From Sporosarcina quadrami (GTDB taxonomy: Bacteria > Bacillota > Bacilli > Bacillales_A > Planococcaceae): a stretch of DNA of 64,000 nt. Both the position numbers and the translations under genes were made by a program. Within the stretch, counting starts at the first letter, position 1. Each line of letters opens with the position of its first letter. Shown piece after piece: positions 1 through 7,973 of this stretch. Below the pieces are notes generated by a model. That model did no database searches. It saw only the letters and a list, made by a program, of their open reading frames with translations, and had not been told where the DNA came from. The stretch lies in contig NZ_JACSQN010000010.1 of NCBI RefSeq assembly GCF_014836615.1, positions 1 to 64,000 of the forward strand, written 5' to 3'.

Positions 1-175
1 AAACGTAACTCGGCCGCAACGAAAAGTAGCGGTCGTATCGAAACGTAACCCGGTCGCAACGAAAAGTAGTCGGTTCGTATCGAAACGTAGCCCGGTCGCA
101 ACGAAAAGTAGACGGGTCGTATCGAAACGTAGCCCGGTCGCAACGAAAAGTAGACGGTTCGTATCGAAACGTAGT
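1..175. repeat. 21-bp alternating tandem repeat block A
   Basis: About four copies of a 42-bp unit. Each unit is two diverged 21-bp halves, one beginning CGAAACGTAG and the other CGAAAAGTAG. Half-unit starts at 39, 60, 81, 102, 123, 144 and 165 are exactly 21 bp apart; the first interval (20 to 39) is 19 bp. The block continues off the left edge of the window. It is intergenic, lies downstream of argS beyond its terminator, and shows no credible coding capacity. Confidence 0.9.
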
Positions 176-192
176 ATTACATTGGATATCCC

Positions 193-235
193 AAAAAAAG
201 ATCGTCCCGCCGATAATGGTGGGACGATCTTTTTA
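193..235 (-). terminator. argS intrinsic terminator, probably bidirectional
   Basis: An inverted repeat pairs AAAAAGATCGTCCC with GGGACGATCTTTTT around a 12-nt loop. There is a T-run on either strand, so it can end transcripts from both sides. The argS stop codon lies at its edge. Confidence 0.85.
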
Positions 236-1897
236 CATTTCCTCAGGTGCTTTCATGCCGAGCAATCGCATCGATTCCGTCAAAACAATGGAAACGCTTT
301 GGATAAGCGCTGCACGATAGGATAAATGTGCAGCATCCGTCAGCACTTTCACGTTCCCGTAAAATGAATTGAACGCTTGTGCAAGGTCGACTGCGTATTT
401 GGCGATGACAGATGGATCGAGTTCCTCTGTGGCGCGCTTCACCGCTTGTGGGAATTGCTCAAGCAACTTGATTGTTTCCCATTCGAAGTCATTCACTTCA
501 TTAACAACAAAAGCACTTACCTCACCGGCTTTTCGCAACACAGAGTGCGCCCGCGCGTTCGTATATTGAATGTAAGGACCCGTTTCACCTTCCACTTGCA
601 GCATCGTTTCCAAGTTGAATTCGATATCATGCTTGCGATGCTGTTTGAGGTCGCTGAATAAAATGGCTCCAACACCGACGGCTTCAGCAACTTCTTTTTG
701 ATTGGCAAGTGTCGGATTTTTCTCTGCAATATTCCGATGTGCAAGGTCAATCGCTTCTGTCAACACTTGCTCAAGCAACACGATTTTCCCTTTGCGCGTC
801 GACATCTTCTTGCCGTCTTGCAAAATGAGTCCGAACGGAACGTGATGCATATCATCAGACCAGGCGTAGCCCATTTTATTGAGCACTTGCTTCACTTGTG
901 TGAAATGGAGGCTTTGTTCATTCCCGACAACGTAGATCGATTTCACGAAGTCATAAGTGTTCTTGCGGTCCATCGCGGCGGTAAGATCGCGCGTCGCATA
1001 TAACGTAGCGCCGTCGGATTTTCTAATGAGGCAAGGTGGGATTGCTTCACCGAGATCGACGACTTGGGCGCCATCTGATTCAACGAGTAGCCTTTTCTCC
1101 TCAAGCTCTTGTACGACCGGCTCCATTTTATCGTTGTAATACGCTTCACCGTTATACGAGTCGAACTCTACTCCGAGCAAGTCGTAAATCCGCTGAAACT
1201 CACTCAGTGATTCCTCTTTGAACCATTTCCACAACGCAAGCGCATCTGCATCGCCATCTTCCAGTGCTTTAAATGCAGCTCGACCTTCGTCATTAAGTGA
1301 AGGATCCTGTTCCGCTTCTTCATGGAAACGGATGTATAACGTCAATAGTGTCTCTATCGGCGCTTTGCGGACGTCTTCCTCAGTGCCCCATTTCCGGTAC
1401 GCTGTAAGCAACTTCCCAAATTGCGTGCCCCAGTCACCGATATAGTTAATTTTCACAGCTTTAAAACCGCTTTTCTCCATTAATAAAGCAATGGAGTTCC
1501 CGATGACCGTGGATCGTAAATGCCCCATGGAAAACGGCTTTGCGATATTCGGCGAAGACAGATCGATTGTCACAACACCATCTTTGCCTTCATTTGAAGA
1601 ACCGTACGTCGCGCCTTGTTCGACAACCGCATGTAGAATCTCACTTGTAATACGTGTGCGATCGAGGAAGATGTTCACATACCCATTGACAGCTTCGGCT
1701 TTACGGATGGAAGGATGTTTAATGGAAGCAGCGATTTCTTCCGCAATGATCGCAGGCGACTTCCGCAGCACTTTTGCAAACTGGAAACACGGCAAAGCAA
1801 AATCACCGAGATGCGCATACGCTGGACGCTCGAGTGCATGCTCCTCCAGCTGGATCGGACTAACATTTTGTAAAACTTGCAGAATCTCTTTTTTCAT
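233..1897 (-). CDS. argS: Arginine--tRNA ligase
   Basis: Class I aminoacyl-tRNA synthetase that charges tRNA-Arg in the cytoplasm; 554 residues, normal for the family. The order is an N-terminal Add1-like domain (about 1-85), a Rossmann catalytic core with a HIGH-type motif MGHLRST near residues 124-130, a KMSKS-type motif KKMSTR, and an anticodon-binding DALR domain at the C-terminus. A longer frame runs upstream through the T-box terminator, but the ATG at 1897 follows an AAGGGG ribosome site about 10 nt away and matches the family N-terminus. It is preceded by an arginine-type T-box leader, so expression should rise when uncharged tRNA-Arg accumulates. Confidence 0.97.
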   Translation of the reverse strand: MKKEILQVLQNVSPIQLEEHALERPAYAHLGDFALPCFQFAKVLRKSPAIIAEEIAASIKHPSIRKAEAVNGYVNIFLDRTRITSEILHAVVEQGATYGSSNEGKDGVVTIDLSSPNIAKPFSMGHLRSTVIGNSIALLMEKSGFKAVKINYIGDWGTQFGKLLTAYRKWGTEEDVRKAPIETLLTLYIRFHEEAEQDPSLNDEGRAAFKALEDGDADALALWKWFKEESLSEFQRIYDLLGVEFDSYNGEAYYNDKMEPVVQELEEKRLLVESDGAQVVDLGEAIPPCLIRKSDGATLYATRDLTAAMDRKNTYDFVKSIYVVGNEQSLHFTQVKQVLNKMGYAWSDDMHHVPFGLILQDGKKMSTRKGKIVLLEQVLTEAIDLAHRNIAEKNPTLANQKEVAEAVGVGAILFSDLKQHRKHDIEFNLETMLQVEGETGPYIQYTNARAHSVLRKAGEVSAFVVNEVNDFEWETIKLLEQFPQAVKRATEELDPSVIAKYAVDLAQAFNSFYGNVKVLTDAAHLSYRAALIQSVSIVLTESMRLLGMKAPEEM

Positions 1898-1924
1898 TTC
1901 CCAAACCCCTTTTTCGGCATAATA

Positions 1925-2149
1925 AAAAGCCTTCATCTCTATATAATGAGACGAAAGCTTATTCCGCGGTACCACTCAAATTGCCCGTTTAACAGGCCCC
2001 TTTCTCCTAACGGTGAGACACCGGCTTCTCCTACTGGATTCGGACAAGCATCTTCGAAGTGCGTTTCACAATCTCCATTCACCAGGCTCCCACCACCCCC
2101 GGCTCGCTTTGGAATTAACAGATCATTACTCTCTTCATCATCGATATTG
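1925..2149 (-). promoter_or_regulatory. T-box leader of argS
   Basis: On the minus strand the leader carries the hallmark T-box TGAGTGGTACCGCGG (complement of about 1963-1977), followed by the terminator stem AAGCTTTCGTCTC / GAGATGAAGGCTT and a T-run ending near 1925. Upstream lie Stem-I-like elements (AGCGAG, GGTGG) and a CGC triplet in the context GAAACGCAC that could be the arginine specifier. The specifier choice is tentative. T-boxes read the charging state of the matching tRNA and switch between terminator and antiterminator. Confidence 0.92.
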
Positions 2150-2155
2150 TAGTTG

Positions 2156-2184
2156 ACTATACCGAACCGGAGAGCTGGTGTCAA
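2156..2184 (-). promoter_or_regulatory. Sigma-A promoter of the argS T-box transcript
   Basis: On the minus strand TTGACA (2184-2179) and TATAGT (2161-2156) are separated by exactly 17 bp. This places the transcript start near 2149, just upstream of the T-box leader. Confidence 0.85.
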
Positions 2185-2244
2185 TGGGCGATAATGTAAC
2201 TTTCCGATAACTCGTCCGTCTAAGTCCACAGAGGAGGTCGTGAC

Positions 2245-3414
2245 ATGAAAAATAGAGTTGCTTTGACAATGCTTGGTGTAGCATTTCTATTGGGCGGATG
2301 CGGGGCAGGGAGTCCCGATGCATTGCGCGGCAGTGCGATCGTTGACGATCATGGCTGGAAGACGATAAAAGAAGTGAGCGGGCGGGAAATCATTGCGGAG
2401 CTGAAGCAGACCGTCAAGGAATCGTCTGCCCGGGAGAAAAAAGCGGAGGAGCAGAAGGAGATGCCTGAATACAAGGATGGCGTGTGGGGAGAGCCGACGC
2501 CTGAACTGGCGGAAAACTTGGCTATACAAGCGATTGAAGGCCCCGTCGCCCTTGAGGCGGTTGAAAACGTATACGGCAATTTTGACGGGGAAGGTGTCCT
2601 CTTTTTGGAAAACCAATTTGACGGTGCCGAGCAGTCCGGCGTGTGGATCGGAGTGAAGGAGCCGGACGAGCGCTTGCAGCAGTTGTTGGATGTATTGCAG
2701 CCGAAAGTGGATGCAGGGGAAATCTTGGCAGAGCCGATCTATATTTACCGTAGCCTTCATACGCAAAAGGAATTGTATGCTTTGCAGGAGGATGTAGCGG
2801 AAGTGTTGAAAGAGATGGACCAGGGCAGGGGATCGTTCTCTTTATCCGTCAATACGATTACGGGCGATATCGAAATCGGCCATGACTTCCTGAAGTCCGA
2901 GCAGCAGAAAGAGCTCGAGGCAAAGTTTCTTGATCATAGATTCGTCTTTACACAGGAAGGGAACATGGTCGCGGAACCGGGGGAGCCGAGCATCATTTGG
3001 GCGGATGAAACGTATACAGAAACACCCGTTGAAGAAGGCGGATTCCTCCTCTCGATTAAAGAAGGGCAGATATTTGTCGCGGGCGGAACGGAAGACGCCA
3101 TTTATTATAGCTTCCCTGAAGCGAGAGAGCTGAAAGTCGGCATGCGGGTAAGAGTCGAATCGACGGGGATGATTCTCGAATCGTACCCTGGGCAAGGGAG
3201 CGCGAAATTTGTTGAAGTGCTGCCCGATTACAAACCGGCAGGTGCCATGCTGTCCGAATCGGAAGCCGTCGTGAAAGCGCTCGATGCGTACGAGAAATCC
3301 CCGCTGGATATCATGCTGATCCAAAGAATTTCCTATGATACGAAGAAGAATGTATGGATTTTTAATGTGCTGCAAGATCGGGAAGACGTGAGTTTTGAAG
3401 TTGAAGATCGCTAG
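2245..3414 (+). CDS. Lipoprotein with DUF3221-like domain
   Basis: 389 residues. It has a lipoprotein signal peptide with lipobox LLGGC (Cys near residue 19), so the mature protein should be tethered to the outer face of the membrane. A charged, helix-prone stretch (about 45-75) is followed by a middle domain I do not recognise. Residues about 265-325 (GGFLLSIKEGQIFVAGG ... VGMRVRVESTGMI) resemble DUF3221, known from Bacillus YobA-type lipoproteins of unknown function. The start ATG follows an AGAGGAGG site 7 nt upstream. It is a single gene with its own terminator, divergent from argS. Function unknown. Confidence 0.85.
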   Translation: MKNRVALTMLGVAFLLGGCGAGSPDALRGSAIVDDHGWKTIKEVSGREIIAELKQTVKESSAREKKAEEQKEMPEYKDGVWGEPTPELAENLAIQAIEGPVALEAVENVYGNFDGEGVLFLENQFDGAEQSGVWIGVKEPDERLQQLLDVLQPKVDAGEILAEPIYIYRSLHTQKELYALQEDVAEVLKEMDQGRGSFSLSVNTITGDIEIGHDFLKSEQQKELEAKFLDHRFVFTQEGNMVAEPGEPSIIWADETYTETPVEEGGFLLSIKEGQIFVAGGTEDAIYYSFPEARELKVGMRVRVESTGMILESYPGQGSAKFVEVLPDYKPAGAMLSESEAVVKALDAYEKSPLDIMLIQRISYDTKKNVWIFNVLQDREDVSFEVEDR

Positions 3415-3415
3415 A

Positions 3416-3451
3416 GGCAGCCGCTCCTGTTGAAGGGGTGGCTGCTTTTTG
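3416..3451 (+). terminator. Terminator of the lipoprotein gene
   Basis: GCAGCC pairs with GGCTGC around a loop, followed by TTTTT and TTTT. Confidence 0.85.
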
Positions 3452-3486
3452 TTTTACTAGCAATTATTTAACCTAATAAATGGGCA

Positions 3487-3690
3487 AGCGGTGATAGATA
3501 TGCGTTAAGCGGTGATAGAATACGGTTGAGCGGTGATAAAACTTGTTTAAGCGGTGATAGAGGGTGAACAAGCGGTGATAGACCTCCGTCGAGCGGTGAT
3601 AGGACAAAGTGCGACCGTGAAAAACTGTGAGTCAGTGGTAAAACGGATCAAGGGGGTGGTAAACCTTCGAAAGTCGGTAGTAATCAATTT
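3487..3690. repeat. 21-bp tandem repeat block B (AGCGGTGATA)
   Basis: Six clear copies of AGCGGTGATA start at 3487, 3508, 3529, 3550, 3571 and 3592. Four degraded copies stay in the same phase at 3613, 3634, 3655 and 3676. Every interval is exactly 21 bp although the 11-bp spacers differ. The block sits between the lipoprotein terminator and a decayed gene. The core CGGTGATA is shared with block C at 12887. Confidence 0.93.
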
Positions 3691-3694
3691 AAAT

Positions 3695-4009
3695 TTACGT
3701 ACGCTGTAGTACTTTGCGCATTATCTCGTCTACTTCGACATTTTTTTCACATTCTAGTTTACCAATCAAACCGTTACTCATTTCTATGAGAAAGTGATAA
3801 AATAGTTCAGGTCGACTTTAAAAATTGCATTGATCAAGTTTGCCGCTGGAGATGAAATAAATTCTTCGACACGTATCTTACTGATTTCATGCATATTCGA
3901 TATTTTCTATAGATCAATAAAAATGCTGACATAAAATCATCATTTCCGCTACATCCTCGGATGCTGTCGCATCTCTTGCAATCTCCTCTTTAATTTTTAT
4001 ATTAATCAT
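3695..4009 (-). pseudogene. Decayed gene of unknown family
   Basis: Reading leftwards from an ATG at 4009, about 31 codons (MINIKIKEEIARDATASEDV...) reach an in-frame TGA. The reading then continues in another frame (MHEISKIRVEEFISSPAANL...) and again in a third (LFYHFLIEMSNGLIGKLECE...), ending at TAA 3695-3697. The three pieces abut and have protein-like composition. This suggests a gene of about 100 residues broken by one stop and two frameshifts. I do not recognise the family. The open pieces could be chance, so confidence is moderate. Confidence 0.4.
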
Positions 4010-4082
4010 CTACATGTAAAGACCTATCACCTCTATGAAGGTATAAAAATCATGGAAAACTTTTTACCTATTTACGCTTACA

Positions 4083-4131
4083 ACACAACATGTTAGGGTA
4101 TTAGAAGATAAATCAACACTATATATAGTGT
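4083..4131 (+). promoter_or_regulatory. NrdR boxes upstream of nrdE
   Basis: ACACTATATATAGTGT at 4116-4131 is a perfect 16-bp palindrome that matches the NrdR-box consensus. A weaker copy, ACACAACATGTTAGGG, lies 33 bp upstream at 4083-4098, about three helical turns away, which is the usual paired arrangement. NrdR represses ribonucleotide reductase genes according to ATP/dATP levels. TATATA inside the palindrome may also be part of the promoter. Confidence 0.9.
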
Positions 4132-4259
4132 TTGACGATAAAGTGCTGCTGTTATCGGTTTGATGCGAAATCTGATGAGCGGAGCTATACAAACAACAAT
4201 TCAACTGTATTAATTACCCGGCCCAACCGGATATTCATAGTAGAAGGAGCGAGATTATA

Positions 4260-6482
4260 TTGACAATCATGCGTGAAAGAACAGACGGAGCAGATCTTCT
4301 GAACAAGCTACAGGCGGAATATGGAACGGAGAAAATCGCAGCATTGGTCGCGGCGAGTGACCGCTGGAAAGAGCGTCATCCGCAAGCAAGCATAACTGAA
4401 TGGTCAAAGGCGATGGTTCTGGAATCCCTTAGCAATATCGATGAAGCCTCTTCTTATTGGACGTTTGTGGCAGCGCGTATTTACTTAGCTGATGTGTATG
4501 CAAGACAGGAACAGATCAGAGGCGTAAAACCGTATACGGATTTTGCGGAAAATGTGGAGAAACTCGTTCAAAAAGGCTTATATACACCTGTTTTGACAGA
4601 AAAGTATTCCCAGGAGGAGTTAGTAGCTCTCGGAGGCTATTTGGAACCTGAGCGGGACAAGTTATTTACATATATCGGACTTAAAACGCTCGTGGACAGA
4701 TACGTAGCTGTCGATTATGACAAGACGTCTGTCGAATTGCCGCAAGAACGCTGGATGATCATTGCGATGACACTTATGCAAAACGAAACAGACAACCGTC
4801 TTGGGAAAGTTGCAGAAGCTTATTGGGCGATGAGTAACCTGTATATGACTGTTGCAACACCGACGTTATCGAATGCAGGTAAGCCACATGGCCAGCTTTC
4901 AAGCTGTTTCATTGATACAGTCGATGATTCCCTTCAAGGCATTTATGACAGCAACACGGACGTTGCGAACTTGTCGAAATATGGCGGCGGCATCGGCGTT
5001 TACATGGGTAAAGTACGTTCACGTGGCTCTTCAATTAGAGGATTCAAAGGTGCGTCCAGTGGTGTTCTACCTTGGATTAAGCAACTTAACAATACAGCGG
5101 TAAGTGTAGACCAGCTTGGCCAACGCCAAGGTGCAATTGCGGTCTATCTTGACGTATGGCATAAAGATATTTTTACGTTCCTAGATCTCAAACTGAATAA
5201 CGGTGATGATCGTCTGCGCGCACACGATATTTTCACAGGCCTTTGCATGCCGGACATTTTCATGGAACAAGTGGAAGCGCGAGGCGACTGGCATTTATTC
5301 GACCCGCATGAAGTGCGTACAGTGATGGGGTATTCGCTTGAAGACTTCTATGATGAAACAAAAGGTCAAGGCAGCTTCAGAGAGAAATACGAAGAATGTG
5401 TCAATCATCCTGAATTGACGAAAGACACGGTTCCAGCGATTGAAATTATGAAACGTGTATTGCGGAGTCAGCTTGAAACGGGTACACCGTTCATGTTCTA
5501 CCGTGATGAAGTGAACCGTGCGAACCCGAATAAGCACGAGGGTATGGTCTATTCAAGTAACCTTTGTTCGGAAATTATGCAAAACATGAGTCCGACACAA
5601 TTTGAATCGGTCACGCTTGAAGACGATATCGTTGTAACACGTTCAAAACCAGGTGATTTCGTCGTTTGTAACTTATCATCCGTGAACCTTGGACGTGCTG
5701 TAACAGCTGATGTACTTGAAAGATTGATCACAATCCAAGTACGCATGCTTGATAATGTTATCGATTTGAATAAAATTCCGGTCGTCCAGGCGCAACGGAC
5801 AAATTCCCGTTATCGCGGAATTGGACTTGGGACATTCGGTTGGCACCATTTACTTGCGTTGAAAAATATTCAGTGGGAGTCCGATGAAGCGGTTCAGTTT
5901 GCGGACGAGCTCTATGAAAAAATTGCTTTCTTAACAATTAAAGCTTCAATGGAACTAGCGACTGAAAAAGGTGCGTATCCGTTGTTCGAAGGTTCTGATT
6001 GGCATACTGGTTCGTATTTCGAACGTCGCGATTATCAATCAGCAGAGTGGCAGGAACTACGCGCTGAAGTAGCAGCAAACGGAATCCGAAACGGTTACTT
6101 GATGGCTGTTGCGCCAAATAGCTCGACATCAGTTATTGCAGGTTCGACAGCTTCAATCGACCCGATTTTCAAACCGTTTTACCATGAAGAAAAGAAAGAC
6201 TATAAGTTGCCGGTCATTGCACCTGATCTAGATCACAACACGTATGATGTATACCGCCGCTCCGCATATATTGTCGACCAACGTTGGTCCATCAAGCAGA
6301 ATGCCGCTAGACAACGTCATATTGACCAATCGATTTCGTTCAACGTGTATGTGCCGAACAATATTCGTGCATCTGTCTTGCTTGATCTGCATGTGCAAGC
6401 ATGGAAGTCAGGGATGAAGACAACGTATTATACACGTTCGACGGCTTCTGAAATTGAGGAGTGCGAATGGTGTCATTCCTAA
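4260..6482 (+). CDS. nrdE: Ribonucleoside-diphosphate reductase, alpha subunit
   Basis: Catalytic subunit of a class I ribonucleotide reductase, 740 residues; it reduces ribonucleotides to deoxyribonucleotides. Visible elements: PTLSNAG and LSSCF (first redox cysteine), NLCSE (active-site Cys with Asn and Glu), DFVVCNLSS (second redox cysteine) and the C-terminal CEWC pair that passes electrons to the active site. The N-terminus has no ATP-cone, so activity is probably not controlled by the usual dATP-binding cone. The start is TTG at 4260 with AAGGAG 10 nt upstream; the next ATG (4269) is too far from that site. First gene of a tightly overlapping operon under NrdR boxes. Confidence 0.95.
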   Translation: MTIMRERTDGADLLNKLQAEYGTEKIAALVAASDRWKERHPQASITEWSKAMVLESLSNIDEASSYWTFVAARIYLADVYARQEQIRGVKPYTDFAENVEKLVQKGLYTPVLTEKYSQEELVALGGYLEPERDKLFTYIGLKTLVDRYVAVDYDKTSVELPQERWMIIAMTLMQNETDNRLGKVAEAYWAMSNLYMTVATPTLSNAGKPHGQLSSCFIDTVDDSLQGIYDSNTDVANLSKYGGGIGVYMGKVRSRGSSIRGFKGASSGVLPWIKQLNNTAVSVDQLGQRQGAIAVYLDVWHKDIFTFLDLKLNNGDDRLRAHDIFTGLCMPDIFMEQVEARGDWHLFDPHEVRTVMGYSLEDFYDETKGQGSFREKYEECVNHPELTKDTVPAIEIMKRVLRSQLETGTPFMFYRDEVNRANPNKHEGMVYSSNLCSEIMQNMSPTQFESVTLEDDIVVTRSKPGDFVVCNLSSVNLGRAVTADVLERLITIQVRMLDNVIDLNKIPVVQAQRTNSRYRGIGLGTFGWHHLLALKNIQWESDEAVQFADELYEKIAFLTIKASMELATEKGAYPLFEGSDWHTGSYFERRDYQSAEWQELRAEVAANGIRNGYLMAVAPNSSTSVIAGSTASIDPIFKPFYHEEKKDYKLPVIAPDLDHNTYDVYRRSAYIVDQRWSIKQNAARQRHIDQSISFNVYVPNNIRASVLLDLHVQAWKSGMKTTYYTRSTASEIEECEWCHS

Positions 6483-6916
6483 TTGCGTATGCAACGTGGA
6501 GCGGCAATACGCAAGAAGTGGCAGAACTTGTTGAAGAGACGATATTGAGGGAAGGGATGGATGTGACAGCGCATCGAATCGGATTGGATCCTATGCCGGA
6601 TCCCCGTCAGTTCGATGCGATGATCATCGGCTCCTTCACGTGGGATAAAGGAGCAACACCTCATGAAGTGAAAGATTTCGTAGCAGATGTCGGATACAAA
6701 CCGGACAATGTCTATGTTTTCGGTACAGGTGACACGCAGTTTGGCGGAGATGAGCTCTTTTGCAATGCCGCAGTGAAGCTTGCGAAGTTTTACGAATCGC
6801 GCATTGAACCACTAAAAATTGAGCAAAGCCCGCGTGGCACACAAGAAAAGACCGTGATCGACTGGTCGAAAGGAGTTTTACAACATTGGAAACACTTACA
6901 CGCGTTAAAGTACTGA
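6467..6916 (+). CDS. Flavodoxin of the ribonucleotide reductase operon
   Basis: 149-residue flavodoxin-fold protein. The FMN phosphate loop is AYATWSGNTQE, and GTGDTQFGGDELFC matches a short-chain flavodoxin. Its position between nrdE and nrdF, overlapping both, is that normally held by NrdI, the flavoprotein that helps build the metal/tyrosyl cofactor of NrdF. The sequence looks like a true flavodoxin rather than classical NrdI, so it may replace NrdI or act as electron donor (inference). GTG 6461, ATG 6467 and GTG 6470 are possible starts. GAGGAG at 6456-6461 favours 6467 or 6470. Confidence 0.88.
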   Translation: MVSFLIAYATWSGNTQEVAELVEETILREGMDVTAHRIGLDPMPDPRQFDAMIIGSFTWDKGATPHEVKDFVADVGYKPDNVYVFGTGDTQFGGDELFCNAAVKLAKFYESRIEPLKIEQSPRGTQEKTVIDWSKGVLQHWKHLHALKY

Positions 6917-7923
6917 ACCCGGTACATCCAAACAAATCTACGGCGATATTCGGTGGGAAAGCAAGTGGAATCCTGAATTGGAACGATCTTGCGCATCCAC
7001 ATTTCTATACATTAAGACAGCGAATCCGTTCGCTATTTTGGACGGCAAATGAAGTCGATATGACACAAGACGTCAAGCAATTTGGCAGTTTGTCGAAAGT
7101 TGAGCAGGAGGCATTCCTTAAAATTATCGGTCTGCTTGCCACTCTGGACGGTCCTCAAACCGTTATTGCGATGAAAATTGCAGATTTCGCATCAGATCCT
7201 TCCGTGAAGTCCATTATGGCTACAATCGCGGATCAGGAAAGCGAGCATAATCACAGTTACGCATACGTTCTTTCATCCGTTACAACGCTCGATAAGCAAA
7301 TGTCATCATTTGAAATGGGGCGCAGCGATGAAATATTGATGAAGCGTAATGAGCGCATTGTCGATATTTACAACGAGTTTGCAGAAAACCCGACAATCGA
7401 GACAGTTTTGAAGTCAATGGTTTACACGACGTTGCTCGAAGGCCTGTTTTTCTATAGTGGATTTGCATTCTTCTATAACCTTGCACGCCATCAGAAAATG
7501 GTCGGAACTTCGACGATGATTTCATATATCAACCGTGACGAACTGCAACACGGTAAAGCAATTAGCGACATTTTCCGTGCGACACTTGCTGAAAACCCTG
7601 AGCAAAACACAGAGGAATTCACAGAATGGATTTACGACCAGTTCCGCCATTCGGTGGAGCAGGAAATCATCTGGAGTAACTATGTTCTTGATGGTATTGA
7701 AGGTATCGATCTTGAAGAAATGGCGGGTTACGTCAAATATCGAGCCAATAAAATGCTGCGGATGCTTGGATTAAGTGAAATCTATCCGGAATTCACGGAC
7801 AATCCGATGAAATGGATTCGCGCATATGTTGACAGTTTCGACGATACGAAGACAGACTTCTTTGAACAGACGTCTAGACAATATGTGAAGACAAGTGATT
7901 TGAATGGCTTTGATGATTTGTGA
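6886..7923 (+). CDS. nrdF: Ribonucleoside-diphosphate reductase, beta subunit
   Basis: 345 residues; holds the dinuclear metal centre and tyrosyl radical used by NrdE. Expected ligands can be read: Asp62 (TQD), Glu118 and His121 with the radical Tyr125 (ESEHNHSY), a Glu in LLEGLFF and the second ExxH (DELQHGK). The start is TTG at 6886, with AAAGGAG 10 nt upstream, inside the flavodoxin gene (31-bp overlap). Both subunits thus use TTG starts with the same spacing, which may tune their ratio. The operon ends at the hairpin immediately downstream. Confidence 0.95.
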   Translation: METLTRVKVLNPVHPNKSTAIFGGKASGILNWNDLAHPHFYTLRQRIRSLFWTANEVDMTQDVKQFGSLSKVEQEAFLKIIGLLATLDGPQTVIAMKIADFASDPSVKSIMATIADQESEHNHSYAYVLSSVTTLDKQMSSFEMGRSDEILMKRNERIVDIYNEFAENPTIETVLKSMVYTTLLEGLFFYSGFAFFYNLARHQKMVGTSTMISYINRDELQHGKAISDIFRATLAENPEQNTEEFTEWIYDQFRHSVEQEIIWSNYVLDGIEGIDLEEMAGYVKYRANKMLRMLGLSEIYPEFTDNPMKWIRAYVDSFDDTKTDFFEQTSRQYVKTSDLNGFDDL

Positions 7924-7932
7924 ATGAACACG

Positions 7933-7968
7933 AAAAAGCGGAGGGCGATAATGGCTCCTCCGCTTTTT
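7933..7968. terminator. Bidirectional terminator between nrdF and the MOSC pseudogene
   Basis: AAAAAGCGGAGG pairs with CCTCCGCTTTTT around a 12-nt loop. There is a T-run on both strands between convergent genes. Confidence 0.9.
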
Positions 7969-7973
7969 CCTAT

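Noticed and set aside
1-175. CRISPR array
   Set aside because: Units abut with a 21-bp period and no variable 25-40 bp spacers. No cas genes. The same holds for the other three blocks.
1491-1922. 143-codon plus-strand frame antisense to argS
   Set aside because: Shadow of a highly conserved gene in another frame, with no ribosome site.
1939-2229. 96-codon minus-strand frame upstream of argS
   Set aside because: It lies entirely within the T-box leader and promoter, whose structural motifs explain the sequence.
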